From positions 1 through 64,000 of the forward strand of contig OY970386.1 of the NCBI GenBank assembly GCA_963719465.1: a DNA stretch of 64,000 nucleotides, given 5' to 3'. The notes below the pieces were generated by a model. The model ran no database searches. It was given only the letters and a program-made list of their open reading frames with translations, and had not been told where the DNA came from. Source of the stretch: JALHUB01 sp963719465. Its GTDB lineage: Bacteria > Chloroflexota > Dehalococcoidia > DSTF01 > JALHUB01. Positions 55,710 to 63,980 of this stretch are shown piece by piece; position 1 is the first letter of the stretch; each line of letters opens with the position of its first letter. Position numbers and translations under genes: made by a program.

Positions 55710-57710
55710 CTAGTGGGGCCACCGTCTCCTGGCATACCAGCCGCCCGCCGCGAAGGCGAGAAGCCCTGCCGCTGCCGCGCCAACGATGGCGGCGTAAGGT
55801 GGAGACGACGAGCCCTGCCGCGTAGTGCTGGCGGCGACCCTACCACTAGCCACGTCCGGCAGGTCAGCTATGCCTCCGACGGCACCCGACGGCGTCGCCG
55901 GTGTAGGTGTCGGTGTAGGTGTGAGTGTAGGTGTGAGTGTAGGCGTAGGTGTTGGTGTCGGGGTGGGTGCTGCTGGTAGAGGCACCGTCCCGGGGATAGC
56001 TCGCCTCACCCCGCTGGCCGGGTAGCCGTCCAAATCAAGCCAACTGCGCTGGTAGTCGAAAGAGCTGCCATTCGAGGTCCAGACGAAAATGGAGATTGAG
56101 CCGTTGCCTTGGTCGTACACTGCGGCAACGTCTCCGAAACCGTCTCCGTTGAAATCGCCCCCAACGGCGCCAACAACCTGGTTAAGGTCAAACCCGTGAC
56201 CTACGGACCACCAGTCTCGCATATAGGTGAATGACGTACCCGTCGAAAGGAAAACGTGGATGCGTGTCGCCCCTCCCCCGTAGTCATAGAGAAGGGCGAT
56301 GTCAGTGCGCCCATCCTTGTTGAAGTCGCCGGGCACAGCGAATTTCACCCCGCTGGCCGGGTAGCCGTCCAAATCAAGCCAACTGCGCTGGTAGTCGAAA
56401 GAGCTGCCATTCGAGGTCCAGACGAAAATGGAGATTGAGCCGTTGCCTTGGTCGTACACTGCGGCAACGTCTCCGAAACCGTCTCCGTTGAAATCGCCCC
56501 CAACGGCGCCAACAACCTGGTTAAGGTCAAACCCGTGACCTACGGACCACCAGTCTCGCATATAGGTGAATGACGTACCCGTCGAAAGGAAAACGTGGAT
56601 GCGTGTCGCCCCTCCCCCGTAGTCATAGAGAAGGGCGATGTCAGTGCGCCCATCCTTGTTGAAGTCGCCGGGCACAGCGAATTTCACCCCGCTGGCCGGG
56701 TAGCCGTCCAAATCAAGCCAACTGCGCTGGTAGTCGAAAGAGCTGCCATTCGAGGTCCAGACGAAAATGGAGATTGAGCCGTTGCCTTGGTCGTACACTG
56801 CGGCAACGTCTCCGAAACCGTCTCCGTTGAAATCGCCCCCAACGGCGCCAACAACCTGGTTAAGGTCAAACCCGTGACCTACGGACCACCAGTCTCGGAG
56901 ATAAGTGAATGCCGTACGAGTTGAGACAAAGGCATGGATGCGTGTCGCCCCTCCGCCATAGTCATACAACAAAGCGGCGTCTCCATCCCCATCTTTGTCA
57001 AGGTCGAAACACGGATTGGGGGACTCCGAGCATGAAGTGGCCGGAGATGATAGCGTATGGCCGCACCATTCCCCGTTCGCTGGCGTGCACCCATCAGTTG
57101 GTCCGGGAGACGGAAATTGGAACACGCCGTCAACGAGAGGCCTCTTGTCGCCTCCGTCTGAGCAGCCCGCGAAGCCAGTGTTGCACCATTGAACGTGAAC
57201 ATGGTCGATGCCGCCGGGCTTACCTGTATACACCGTCCCAATCGCGTCGCCTTGGGAAACAGCCTGACCTGCCGAAACCGTATTGCAGGATGGGTAAGAG
57301 GGGTAGTAGTTGAGGTGGACATATAGAAACTTGACTCCGTCGGGAGCGGCGATTATGACGTCACACCCCTCGTCACTGAAGTTGACCGAGCGGACGATTT
57401 TTCCGCTGAATACGGCATGAATCGTCTCGTTGCCGGAGTCGCATCCGTTGCAGTCGGTGCGAACCAGGTCGAGGGCATACTGGTCCAAGCCGGATGAGCT
57501 GTGGGTGCCAGAGGAATTGTAGCCCTGGACGACTTGCCAAGTCTGACCAGCATCGAAGGGATACGTAAGCGGGTCATGACTAGCGCCGGCGACGGGAGAG
57601 GAGGACGCCACGAGGAGAGTGCCAGAAAAACCGAAAACAGGCAACAGCAGAAGTAGCAACAGGATGAGTCTGTTCTTGGCCCTGGTAAGACCAGGGCGTA
57701 ATACGCGCAT
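55710..57710 (-). CDS. M23-type peptidase/FG-GAP repeat surface protein
   Basis: 666 residues. Signal segment (about 14-43) then an M23/LysM-peptidase-like domain (about 60-210) with GLDQYALDL, VHLNYYPSY and GGIDHVHVQW, resembling the HxH metal-site region. Four FG-GAP/VCBS blade groups follow (DKDGDGDAALLYDYG, DFNGDGFGDVAAVYDQG, DFNKDGRTDIALLYDYG), then a (TP)n linker and a C-terminal transmembrane helix with RRRW, a cell-surface anchor layout. The blades are encoded by almost identical 339-bp tandem repeats. Cargo of unit 4, in the slot that holds CBASS in unit 3. Confidence 0.82.
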   Translation of the reverse strand: MRVLRPGLTRAKNRLILLLLLLLPVFGFSGTLLVASSSPVAGASHDPLTYPFDAGQTWQVVQGYNSSGTHSSSGLDQYALDLVRTDCNGCDSGNETIHAVFSGKIVRSVNFSDEGCDVIIAAPDGVKFLYVHLNYYPSYPSCNTVSAGQAVSQGDAIGTVYTGKPGGIDHVHVQWCNTGFAGCSDGGDKRPLVDGVFQFPSPGPTDGCTPANGEWCGHTLSSPATSCSESPNPCFDLDKDGDGDAALLYDYGGGATRIHAFVSTRTAFTYLRDWWSVGHGFDLNQVVGAVGGDFNGDGFGDVAAVYDQGNGSISIFVWTSNGSSFDYQRSWLDLDGYPASGVKFAVPGDFNKDGRTDIALLYDYGGGATRIHVFLSTGTSFTYMRDWWSVGHGFDLNQVVGAVGGDFNGDGFGDVAAVYDQGNGSISIFVWTSNGSSFDYQRSWLDLDGYPASGVKFAVPGDFNKDGRTDIALLYDYGGGATRIHVFLSTGTSFTYMRDWWSVGHGFDLNQVVGAVGGDFNGDGFGDVAAVYDQGNGSISIFVWTSNGSSFDYQRSWLDLDGYPASGVRRAIPGTVPLPAAPTPTPTPTPTLTPTLTPTPTPTPATPSGAVGGIADLPDVASGRVAASTTRQGSSSPPYAAIVGAAAAGLLAFAAGGWYARRRWPH
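55903..55972 (-). repeat. Short hexanucleotide repeats encoding a Thr-Pro linker
   Basis: Degenerate GGTGTA/GGTGTG-type 6-base units on the plus strand, coding TPTPTP on the minus strand. Slippage here would lengthen or shorten the linker in frame. Confidence 0.6.
56008..56893 (-). repeat. 339-bp tandem repeats within the FG-GAP gene, about 2.6 copies
   Basis: Unit starts (CCCCGCTGGCCGG) at 56008, 56347 and 56686, exactly 339 bases (113 codons) apart. The units are identical at DNA level wherever I compared them, until about 56893, where the copy diverges. Such identity implies recent duplication or ongoing gene conversion. Confidence 0.85.
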
Positions 57711-57775
57711 CCTGCAACCTCCCTGTTGGCGGAAGTCGATTGGCGGGGCGGCGGGAACTAGCTGCAGACACGCGA

Positions 57776-57803
57776 ATTATACTCTTATCCTAACGTTTGT
57801 CAA
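57776..57803 (-). promoter_or_regulatory. Promoter of the M23/FG-GAP gene
   Basis: Consensus TTGACA, a 16-bp spacer and TATAAT on the minus strand, 66 bases upstream of the start. Confidence 0.75.
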
Positions 57804-57818
57804 TCACAGTGGTGGGAA

Positions 57819-58031
57819 GCCGATAGTGTGGAGCGGGACAGTCTATGGGCCCAGCCCACGGGGGTTGCTTAGGATTCGAGGCTAATCGACCGCGTATAAT
57901 TCCGGTAACATCCATTCTCAGGTTCGGGACTTGCTACCTAGCGGGGATGGTAGCGTGAAAGGGTTGGCCGAAGGTGAGGGACATTCCCCGGTCGGCGCAC
58001 GCGCGCTTAACGATGGCGACGAATAGCGCGC
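57819..58031. repeat. Repeat C copy 2
   Basis: Counterpart of 55303-55515. It spans the gap behind the initiator gene and that gene's last codons; here the coding part continues into the full gene. Confidence 0.75.
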
Positions 58032-58671
58032 CCCTGGACTTCCGTATCTTGCCCTCGTGCACCGCTCGCTTCACAAGGCTCAGCGCTTCGAAGATGATGT
58101 CCTTCGGTACGGTCGACGCTAGACGACGGTAGTATCCTTCGCTCTCCACGTCGCCGAGAGTCGATAGCATCTCGTCCAGCAGATAACCCTGCTCGTCCTC
58201 CGATGGCGCTCTAGCTCTAAACAGAGGCGTTTCTACAACGTCATTTAGTCTTTCTTCTCTTCGTATTGTTTCGGGTGACATTTTTGTCACCGGAGGGGTG
58301 TCATTATTGTCACCCCTTGCGAAGCTGTCCTCGTACCTCTTCGCCTCCTCCTCGCTCACGTCCTCGATGTAGAGGATGTTGGTGTGGCCCGGCCGCTCCT
58401 CTTTGGTCAAGAGGCCGGCCGCCATTAGCTCGTCGATGTGGCGCTGGATGGTCCGGTCGCTCACTGAGCGGATGGCCGCAAGGTGGTCTACGGACGGGTA
58501 GGCGAAGCCTTTGCGAAGGCCCTGGCCGTCCTGCCAGTCAAAGCTGTCGATGACTTGGAAGGTTATCTTGGCGCTGTCTGATACGTGGGGATAGCCGAAC
58601 AAGAGGACGTTCGAGGTGATGACGAAATGCTTCTTTAGCCGGTTCCTCCGACGAAACGTGACGTTGTCCAT
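57934..58671 (-). CDS. Replication-initiator-like protein with winged helix-turn-helix
   Basis: A 245-aa DNA-binding protein. The ATG at 58671 (MDNVTFRRRNRLKKHF) lies downstream of a consensus promoter; the frame extends a little upstream. A winged helix is visible at about 20-100: FQVIDSFDWQDG, AYPSVDHLAAIRSVSDRTIQ, RHIDELMAAGLLTKEERPG. The C-terminal part, FEALSLVKRAVHEGKIRKSR and FVAIVKRACADRG, resembles plasmid/phage replication initiators (RepO or primosomal type), an inference. Its 3' end is duplicated at 55417. Confidence 0.65.
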   Translation of the reverse strand: MDNVTFRRRNRLKKHFVITSNVLLFGYPHVSDSAKITFQVIDSFDWQDGQGLRKGFAYPSVDHLAAIRSVSDRTIQRHIDELMAAGLLTKEERPGHTNILYIEDVSEEEAKRYEDSFARGDNNDTPPVTKMSPETIRREERLNDVVETPLFRARAPSEDEQGYLLDEMLSTLGDVESEGYYRRLASTVPKDIIFEALSLVKRAVHEGKIRKSRGALFVAIVKRACADRGMSLTFGQPFHATIPAR

Positions 58672-58723
58672 AGATGATGCTGCCCACCCGGAAGGTCGAC
58701 ACCTCCAGGCGGGCACGTGCTAA

Positions 58724-58743
58724 TTGATTATGTTACTTATCAA
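58724..58743. promoter_or_regulatory. Palindromic operator-like site next to the initiator promoter
   Basis: TTGATTA...TTATCAA, a 7-bp inverted repeat with one mismatch and a 6-base centre, directly downstream of the -10. Possible autoregulatory site for the winged-helix protein. Confidence 0.45.
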
Positions 58744-58770
58744 TATAGCGCCCTGCAGTGTTCTTGTCAA
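58742..58770 (-). promoter_or_regulatory. Promoter of the initiator-like gene
   Basis: TTGACA, a 17-bp spacer and TATATT on the minus strand, 71 bases upstream of the start. Near-consensus. Confidence 0.75.
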
Positions 58771-58877
58771 TCCACTTGCGTGAGTAGGCTGACGCAACAG
58801 AGTACCGCTGACTCAAGAGGCCGGTTGGCGATGGCGGCAGCATGAACCCAATGTGCAGTGGCCGCTGGGGAAGCCCT

Positions 58878-59450
58878 CTAACTTGAATGAAGACCGAGTA
58901 TCAGAACAGGTAAGTCTATGTCTGCGACGCCCCTTGCCTCCAAGTCCCATACAACCTGTTCGAAGAATGAAACGCCCGTAGACATCTGGTCGGCGAATTC
59001 CTTCACCGGTACGATTTCTATGCCAGCATCTATCAAGCCCATGTTGTGGAATATGGTCATTTTCGCGCAAACATTGTAGACCATGAACGCGTACTTTCCG
59101 AACTGGACTTCAATTCCAAGCTTCTCCTTGATGAAGTCCATCTCTCGAAAGGCGCCCGCGACCCGCGACCTGGGTCGGTAGAGCGGTGAATAGAACTCTG
59201 TCGGGTAGTTACACCTGATTCGGACGGTTCGCCAGGCCTTCATCGCCAGTTGCGCCGCGAATGCCTTGTTGAGCCGTTGGGGACTGTAGAGCATCCTGCC
59301 GGGCATCGTCTTCTCGCGGCTCTCTTTCGTCTTGAGCGCGGACGCGTCCACTGCGGCGATTGCCTTTTCAACTTCACTCAGCAAACCGCCGAAGCGTTCT
59401 CGAATGAACTCGTCACCGCCTTTGAAGGAATAGGCGGCAGCTATATCCAT
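58878..59450 (-). CDS. BglII/BstYI-like type II restriction endonuclease
   Basis: A 190-aa enzyme. The ATG at 59450 overlaps the methyltransferase stop (TAATG). The catalytic triad pattern of BglII is present: Asp105, Glu114 and Gln116 in DFIKEKLGIEVQFGKY, with the same D-x8-E-x-Q spacing. Around it lie MVYNVCAKMTIFHNMGLIDA and VSFFEQVVWDLEARG. Expected to cut within GATC-core hexamers such as AGATCT or RGATCY; this is inferred from family only. Transcribed after the methyltransferase, a usual safety order. Confidence 0.8.
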   Translation of the reverse strand: MDIAAAYSFKGGDEFIRERFGGLLSEVEKAIAAVDASALKTKESREKTMPGRMLYSPQRLNKAFAAQLAMKAWRTVRIRCNYPTEFYSPLYRPRSRVAGAFREMDFIKEKLGIEVQFGKYAFMVYNVCAKMTIFHNMGLIDAGIEIVPVKEFADQMSTGVSFFEQVVWDLEARGVADIDLPVLILGLHSS

Positions 59451-60406
59451 TACTCTCCCTGCCTCCATTCGTCCGGAATCTGCGACACGCTCTCCCTGCC
59501 GCTCGGTACCCATACAGGTTTGCCGATTGGCCTAATTCTAAGCCTGCCCGCAGAGAAGTCGATTAGCCTCTGCCGCGCAATTCTCACATAATCAGCTTCT
59601 TTGTCGCAGCCCATGGCCCGCCGACCTTGCTTCAAGCTAGCTATCAGAGCTGAACCCACACCGCAATAGGGGTCCAGAACCCAGTCTCCTTCGTTCGTAA
59701 GGGCCAAGACGCACCTTTCAACCAGTTCAATCGGGAATTGGCAAGGATGAATCGTCTTCTCAGGGTGATTCGACTTGACATTCGGTATATCCCAGATTCC
59801 TTCTTCCCACTCCTCGCGAACAAACTCCCAGATATCCGACGGGTTCGCCCCGAGCGGATTCCCGGAAGGCTTGCCCCTGTTCGGTCCCTTGTAGTGCCTC
59901 TTCCCTGGGTACTTCGCCGGAACGCGCACCGCGTCGAGGTTGAAGGTGTACTTTTCGCCTTTTGTGAACCAGAGGATGGTCTCATAGCGCCCCGAGAACC
60001 TCTTTGACGCATGCAACCCGTGGCCAAAACGCCAGATGATTCTGTTCCGCAGTCGAAGGCCTCTCTTCTTGAAAAAGTTGTAGTAGAAGATATCTAGGGG
60101 AAAGACCTCCGAGTCGTCGACGTAGTTGCCGACTTGCCAGCAGATGCTCCCCTCCTCATGGAGAACCCGAACCATACCCTCTATCGCCGCATCCTGCTGG
60201 TCGAGGTAATCTTCTATTGCTACCTTCGTCTCGTATTGCTTCCCGATGTTGTATGGGGGAGAAGTGACAATCAGTTTGACTGTTCCTGATGGTACTTCCG
60301 CCAAGAACTCATTGACATCGCCGAGGTGGAGGACGATTGTCTCGTCCTCTGAGAAACTGGGCGAAATGTGCGGTCCACCCATGAGAGGTATTTGGATGTC
60401 GTTCAT
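59450..60406 (-). CDS. DNA methyltransferase of a type II R-M pair, beta class, probably N4-cytosine
   Basis: A 318-aa methyltransferase starting at 60406 (GGGAGA upstream). Catalytic TSPPYN at about 48-53 precedes the SAM-binding DPYCGVGS near residue 250, i.e. beta-class order; Ser in SPPY favours N4-cytosine over N6-adenine methylation. Partner of the endonuclease directly downstream. It protects element and host and may also act as an addiction system that stabilises the element. Confidence 0.88.
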   Translation of the reverse strand: MNDIQIPLMGGPHISPSFSEDETIVLHLGDVNEFLAEVPSGTVKLIVTSPPYNIGKQYETKVAIEDYLDQQDAAIEGMVRVLHEEGSICWQVGNYVDDSEVFPLDIFYYNFFKKRGLRLRNRIIWRFGHGLHASKRFSGRYETILWFTKGEKYTFNLDAVRVPAKYPGKRHYKGPNRGKPSGNPLGANPSDIWEFVREEWEEGIWDIPNVKSNHPEKTIHPCQFPIELVERCVLALTNEGDWVLDPYCGVGSALIASLKQGRRAMGCDKEADYVRIARQRLIDFSAGRLRIRPIGKPVWVPSGRESVSQIPDEWRQGE

Positions 60407-60460
60407 GGCTCTCCCGTCCGTGAGCATACGTAGATGACGTTCGCCTCCGTGTCTGGCCTG

Positions 60461-60466
60461 ATTATA
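60461..60466 (-). promoter_or_regulatory. -10 element upstream of the R-M operon
   Basis: TATAAT on the minus strand, 55 bases upstream of the methyltransferase. No good -35. The remaining gap to the coupling ATPase (60407-60615) shows nothing else. Confidence 0.4.
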
Positions 60467-60615
60467 GACGAGCGCACTCCCGAGCCGCTAGCGCGTGGTG
60501 GACAAGCGGCGACCCGCCTGGCCGCCGTTACTGGAAACGGGAGACCGAGGGTGAATTGCGCATAGGGCGAGCAGCGCGAGTTCATCTCGACCCTTGCGCA
60601 AGAGGGGCGCAGCCC

Positions 60616-62055
60616 CTAGCTAGTCGGTATCTCCGCGTGATATAGAACCTGCTCTCGGTGGCCGTCGCCGCCGCGACTGGCGGCAAACCGCTCGGCCACC
60701 AGAGCCTCAACCTCGGCGCGCGGCTTTGCGAGCCGCCGTGAGCGGTCACGAATCTCCGTCGCGACGTTGGGGTCGGGTGGAATCGCGCACGGTTCGCACT
60801 CCACAGAGTACTCCGCGAGTTCGACGCCCTCAATGAACTTGCAGTAGGCCCGGTAGTTGGGGACGTTGGCCAAGTAGTTGGCCGTCTCATTGGAAACGTC
60901 GCTGTAGCTCCGGCTGGAGCCCTTCACAAACACCTTGTCGCCCCCACTCCGGTAGAAACCTTCTCGGCCCGTCCTGTAGGGCACCGACTTCAGCACGTCC
61001 TCCGGCTCCGGCGGCGTGTTGTCAAACTGCATCGCCATGTCCCTGGCGTCACGTCCCGTGAGACGGAAGAGGATGAAGTTGCCGACGTTGAGCGTCGAGC
61101 CCCGATTAAGCTCGTCGAGTTGGTCGCGGTACTGGTGGGCGACGATAGTATCGATGCCAAACTTCCGCCCCTCACTCTGCAAAGTGGGGAAGGACTCGGT
61201 AGCGAAAGAATGGTACTCGTCAACAATGAGGTGGAAGGGCCGCCGCTGCTCGGTGGGCATTTCGGCGCGCGAGAGGGCGGCGATGAGTATTTTGCCGACG
61301 ATTACGGAGCCGAGAAGAGCGCTGTTGTCCTCGCCTAGCTGCCCTTTGGAGAGGTTGACCAGCACCACCTTCCCCTCGTCCATGATGGCCCGGAAGTCGA
61401 AGGCGCTGCGCGGTTGGGCGACGATGTTGCGGATGACGGGGTTGGTGAGAAAGCGGCCTATCTTGTTGAGCGAAGAGCTCACCCACTCGCCTTGAACGCG
61501 GCGGTTGTCGGGGAAAGCCTGCGCCCAGTAGTGAGTAAGAACGGGGTCGCTGGTGCGGGACGCGTAGCGCCGACGCGCCTCATCGTCGGTTAGCAGCGGT
61601 AGCATGTCAACGAGGGTGCAATCCGGCGTGGCGATGAGAGTGAGCACAGAGTGGCGGATTAGGTCCTCCATGCGCGGGCCCCAGAAGTCGGGGAACAGCT
61701 TCTTGAAGGTGAGAACGATTTCCGAGCATACCCTGTCGACCAGCTTCGGGTCGTCACGGTTTGGGCATTCGAAGAGGTTGAGACCGAGCGGGAAGTCGAT
61801 GTCGGCGGGGTCGAAGAGTATCACGTCATCCTTGCGGTGTGGCGGTACGCGGCTGAGCACCTCTTTGACGAGGTCGCCGTGGGGGTCGAGCAGGCAGAGG
61901 CCGTCTCCCTTGTTGATGTCGCTTAGCGCGATATTGAGCAGCAGCGTGCTCTTGCCGGTGCCGTTGATGCCTAGAATGTAGGTGCCTTGCCGTCTACCTT
62001 CGCTCGAAAGCTCGACGGGCTGGTTGCACTTTGTCTCCTTCCCTATCACCGTCAT
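60616..62055 (-). CDS. VirD4/TraG-like conjugative coupling ATPase
   Basis: A 479-aa P-loop ATPase that would feed DNA to a transfer channel. Walker A GINGTGKST (29-37), FDPADIDFPLGLNLFE, Walker B LIVDEYHSFATE and a conserved QYRDQL segment fit the type IV secretion coupling/HerA-like group. It has no transmembrane helix of its own; the gene overlaps the preceding membrane-protein gene by 62 bases, suggesting that the two act as one split coupling protein. Confidence 0.83.
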   Translation of the reverse strand: MTVIGKETKCNQPVELSSEGRRQGTYILGINGTGKSTLLLNIALSDINKGDGLCLLDPHGDLVKEVLSRVPPHRKDDVILFDPADIDFPLGLNLFECPNRDDPKLVDRVCSEIVLTFKKLFPDFWGPRMEDLIRHSVLTLIATPDCTLVDMLPLLTDDEARRRYASRTSDPVLTHYWAQAFPDNRRVQGEWVSSSLNKIGRFLTNPVIRNIVAQPRSAFDFRAIMDEGKVVLVNLSKGQLGEDNSALLGSVIVGKILIAALSRAEMPTEQRRPFHLIVDEYHSFATESFPTLQSEGRKFGIDTIVAHQYRDQLDELNRGSTLNVGNFILFRLTGRDARDMAMQFDNTPPEPEDVLKSVPYRTGREGFYRSGGDKVFVKGSSRSYSDVSNETANYLANVPNYRAYCKFIEGVELAEYSVECEPCAIPPDPNVATEIRDRSRRLAKPRAEVEALVAERFAASRGGDGHREQVLYHAEIPTS

Positions 62056-62791
62056 CTGCCTTTTCCTCCTTGGGCTCTGGCGTGAGGCTCTTCCACGGTT
62101 GGAACGGCTTCTCGCCGTAGTCGGCCTCGGCCTGGGCGCACACTAGATAGTTGCGCCAGTTGCGAACTTCGTCGCCGCCTCTGAAAAAGCTCGTCAAATC
62201 GACCTTGTGCTTGCGACCGCCGGGCCCCTCGTAGTCGACCGTCAAGGTGACGCGCTCCCCGCTAAAGAAGCGTCCGGCGCGTTCGTTCAGTGACGCTAGG
62301 ACAGCGCCGGTGAGAGTCTGTTCGGCCTCGGCTTTATGGGCGGTTTTGGCGATGTCCAAAAGGGGAACGTCGAAGGTGTGGGATTCGGCGTTCTGAACGG
62401 GGAATTCCATGGTGAGCATGGGGTTCTGTTGGGTGCCACGGAGCGTAAGGTAGCAGAAGCGTCCGTGCGGGAGTTTGGGATGGCCACCGACGTACTCGGC
62501 GCGGGTTGCCAAGACGACGTGCGGCTGCGTCATGAGATTAGCGATGTCGCCGTTCGTGTGATAGTGGTCGACGATGGCGTCCGTGACCCAAAAGACCCAC
62601 GGGACCCAGCCGAGTAAAAGTAGAAGGCCTGGGCTGCGTGCCAGGGCGCTGAAGAAGCCCCAGAACAGCCACCACGGAATGCCTATTATGAGCGTTAGGA
62701 AGAAGCGGTCGATGAAGGACGCTCTTAGCCACGTGCGGACCCAGGGAGTAATGGCGAGTTCGTGGCGGGTTGAAGAGTACCACCAGACCAT
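61994..62791 (-). CDS. Membrane protein partner of the coupling ATPase
   Basis: A 265-aa protein with two or three transmembrane helices in the first 75 residues (LTLIIGIPWWLFWGFFSAL, LLLLLGWVPWVFWVTDAI), then a soluble domain and a charged tail (EPKEEKADDGDREGDK). It overlaps the coupling ATPase gene by 62 bases and the gene upstream by 67 bases. It may supply the membrane anchor that the ATPase lacks. No family recognised by name. Confidence 0.65.
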   Translation of the reverse strand: MVWWYSSTRHELAITPWVRTWLRASFIDRFFLTLIIGIPWWLFWGFFSALARSPGLLLLLGWVPWVFWVTDAIVDHYHTNGDIANLMTQPHVVLATRAEYVGGHPKLPHGRFCYLTLRGTQQNPMLTMEFPVQNAESHTFDVPLLDIAKTAHKAEAEQTLTGAVLASLNERAGRFFSGERVTLTVDYEGPGGRKHKVDLTSFFRGGDEVRNWRNYLVCAQAEADYGEKPFQPWKSLTPEPKEEKADDGDREGDKVQPARRAFERR

Positions 62792-63702
62792 GTCTCACCT
62801 CCTGTGAGCAGAGGATAGCGGCCGTCACGGCCGGCCACCTGCCAGACGGGGGCTTCCATTATAGTCTGCGGCGAAATGTCGTCAAGCATCGCGAACCAGA
62901 AGAGACTGCGACCGCCTTCGGCCTCCGTCCAGCGCTTGATGCGCTCAAGGCGGGTCGAGTCACGGGTAACGTCGGCGATAACCCACAGAACGCGCAAGCT
63001 CCTGATGGCGTAGCGGCGTTCGTAGGTGCCGGTGACTTTCCACTCACCGTAAGCCCGGACCTTCTCCTTGAAGGGCTTCTCTTCGACCGTCGCCCGGTCG
63101 ATTTCGACCGCGAAAGCGCTCCGGTGGTGTGCCTGCTCGATCGTGAAGTAGCCATCGGGCACTACCACGAGTTGACGGCCCTGGCGCTTGGGGTCGTCGA
63201 GGTAGTCCTTCATCTCGCGTCGCTTCAGGGCGCGCTCGTCGGTCCACGAGACCGCCAGCCCGCGCTCCTGCGCGGCGAGCGTCAAAGCGATGCGAAAGTC
63301 GTTGATTGCCAGCGTATGGCGCATGAAATAGAGCTCACGGTCGTTATGACGCGCCCGCCAGTCGAGTTCCCGCTCGTCTACCTTGCGGTCGCGGGCCACT
63401 ACCGACGCGCCCTTTGGGGCGAGCGTGTATATCGCCTTGGTCGAGCCGAACGAATTGAGAGCGGGAACGTATATGCGGTCGAGGTAGGCGTTGTGGTAGA
63501 GCAAGGCGAGCCGCCGCTTACAGTAGGATGCAGTTGACGGCGAGAAAAGTAGCTCCTGAACCTGCTCCCGCGTTAGAAAGCGCATATCCGATGCTGCGTT
63601 GAGGATGCGCACGTCACGAGCCGTTAGCTGCATCGGCGGCGGCGAGACGGCGCGTTTGTAGCGCGGCAGGCGAACGGGCGGCGCTGTGACCTGCACCATC
63701 AT
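62725..63702 (-). CDS. Replication-relaxation (MobC-like) family protein
   Basis: A 325-aa protein. The ATG at 63702 with GGGAGG ten bases upstream overlaps the stop of an upstream small ORF (ATGA). A winged-helix start, LTARDVRILNAASDMRFLTR followed by EQVQELLFS, then RLALLYHNAYLDRIY, HTLAINDFRIAL and FAVEIDRATVEEKPFKEKV, match the replication-relaxation family of plasmids and integrative elements, which assist relaxase-type processing. No relaxase is within the window. Confidence 0.78.
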   Translation of the reverse strand: MMVQVTAPPVRLPRYKRAVSPPPMQLTARDVRILNAASDMRFLTREQVQELLFSPSTASYCKRRLALLYHNAYLDRIYVPALNSFGSTKAIYTLAPKGASVVARDRKVDERELDWRARHNDRELYFMRHTLAINDFRIALTLAAQERGLAVSWTDERALKRREMKDYLDDPKRQGRQLVVVPDGYFTIEQAHHRSAFAVEIDRATVEEKPFKEKVRAYGEWKVTGTYERRYAIRSLRVLWVIADVTRDSTRLERIKRWTEAEGGRSLFWFAMLDDISPQTIMEAPVWQVAGRDGRYPLLTGGETWSGGTLQPATNSPLLPGSARG

Positions 63703-63980
63703 TTGCGGCCCACCTCCCAAGCCTCTGGGACGGCGTAGGACGGCCGTTTCGCGGGGACGGCGACCATCTGGTCGCCAACAATCAGAAGGGGCGGCGCAGC
63801 CGCCCATCCTCCGGGCGCGAAGGAAGGGGGTTCAAGGGGGAATTCCGAGCGCCCGCTGTCGTCGGCGTAAGCCGACCACCCTCGCCTAGCGGGCGGGCGA
63901 GTAGGTGCCGAAGGCACTTGCGAGCCCCCCGCGTCCGCCGTGGGGCGAAGCCCCGCGGGAACCGTTGATGGCAAGACCAA
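63699..63980 (-). CDS. Possible small protein upstream of the relaxation gene
   Basis: A 93-codon frame whose stop overlaps the next start as ATGA, which suggests coupling. The C-terminal half (LLIVGDQMVAVPAKRPSY) looks protein-like; the N-terminal half is low-complexity and its TTG start lies in a palindrome, so the true start may be internal. No family recognised. Confidence 0.3.
   Translation of the reverse strand: MVLPSTVPAGLRPTADAGGSQVPSAPTRPPARRGWSAYADDSGRSEFPLEPPSFAPGGWAAAPPLLIVGDQMVAVPAKRPSYAVPEAWEVGRK

Noticed and set aside
56008..56893. CRISPR array
   Set aside because: Repeats are 339 bp, contiguous and coding, with no spacers. No cas genes in the window.
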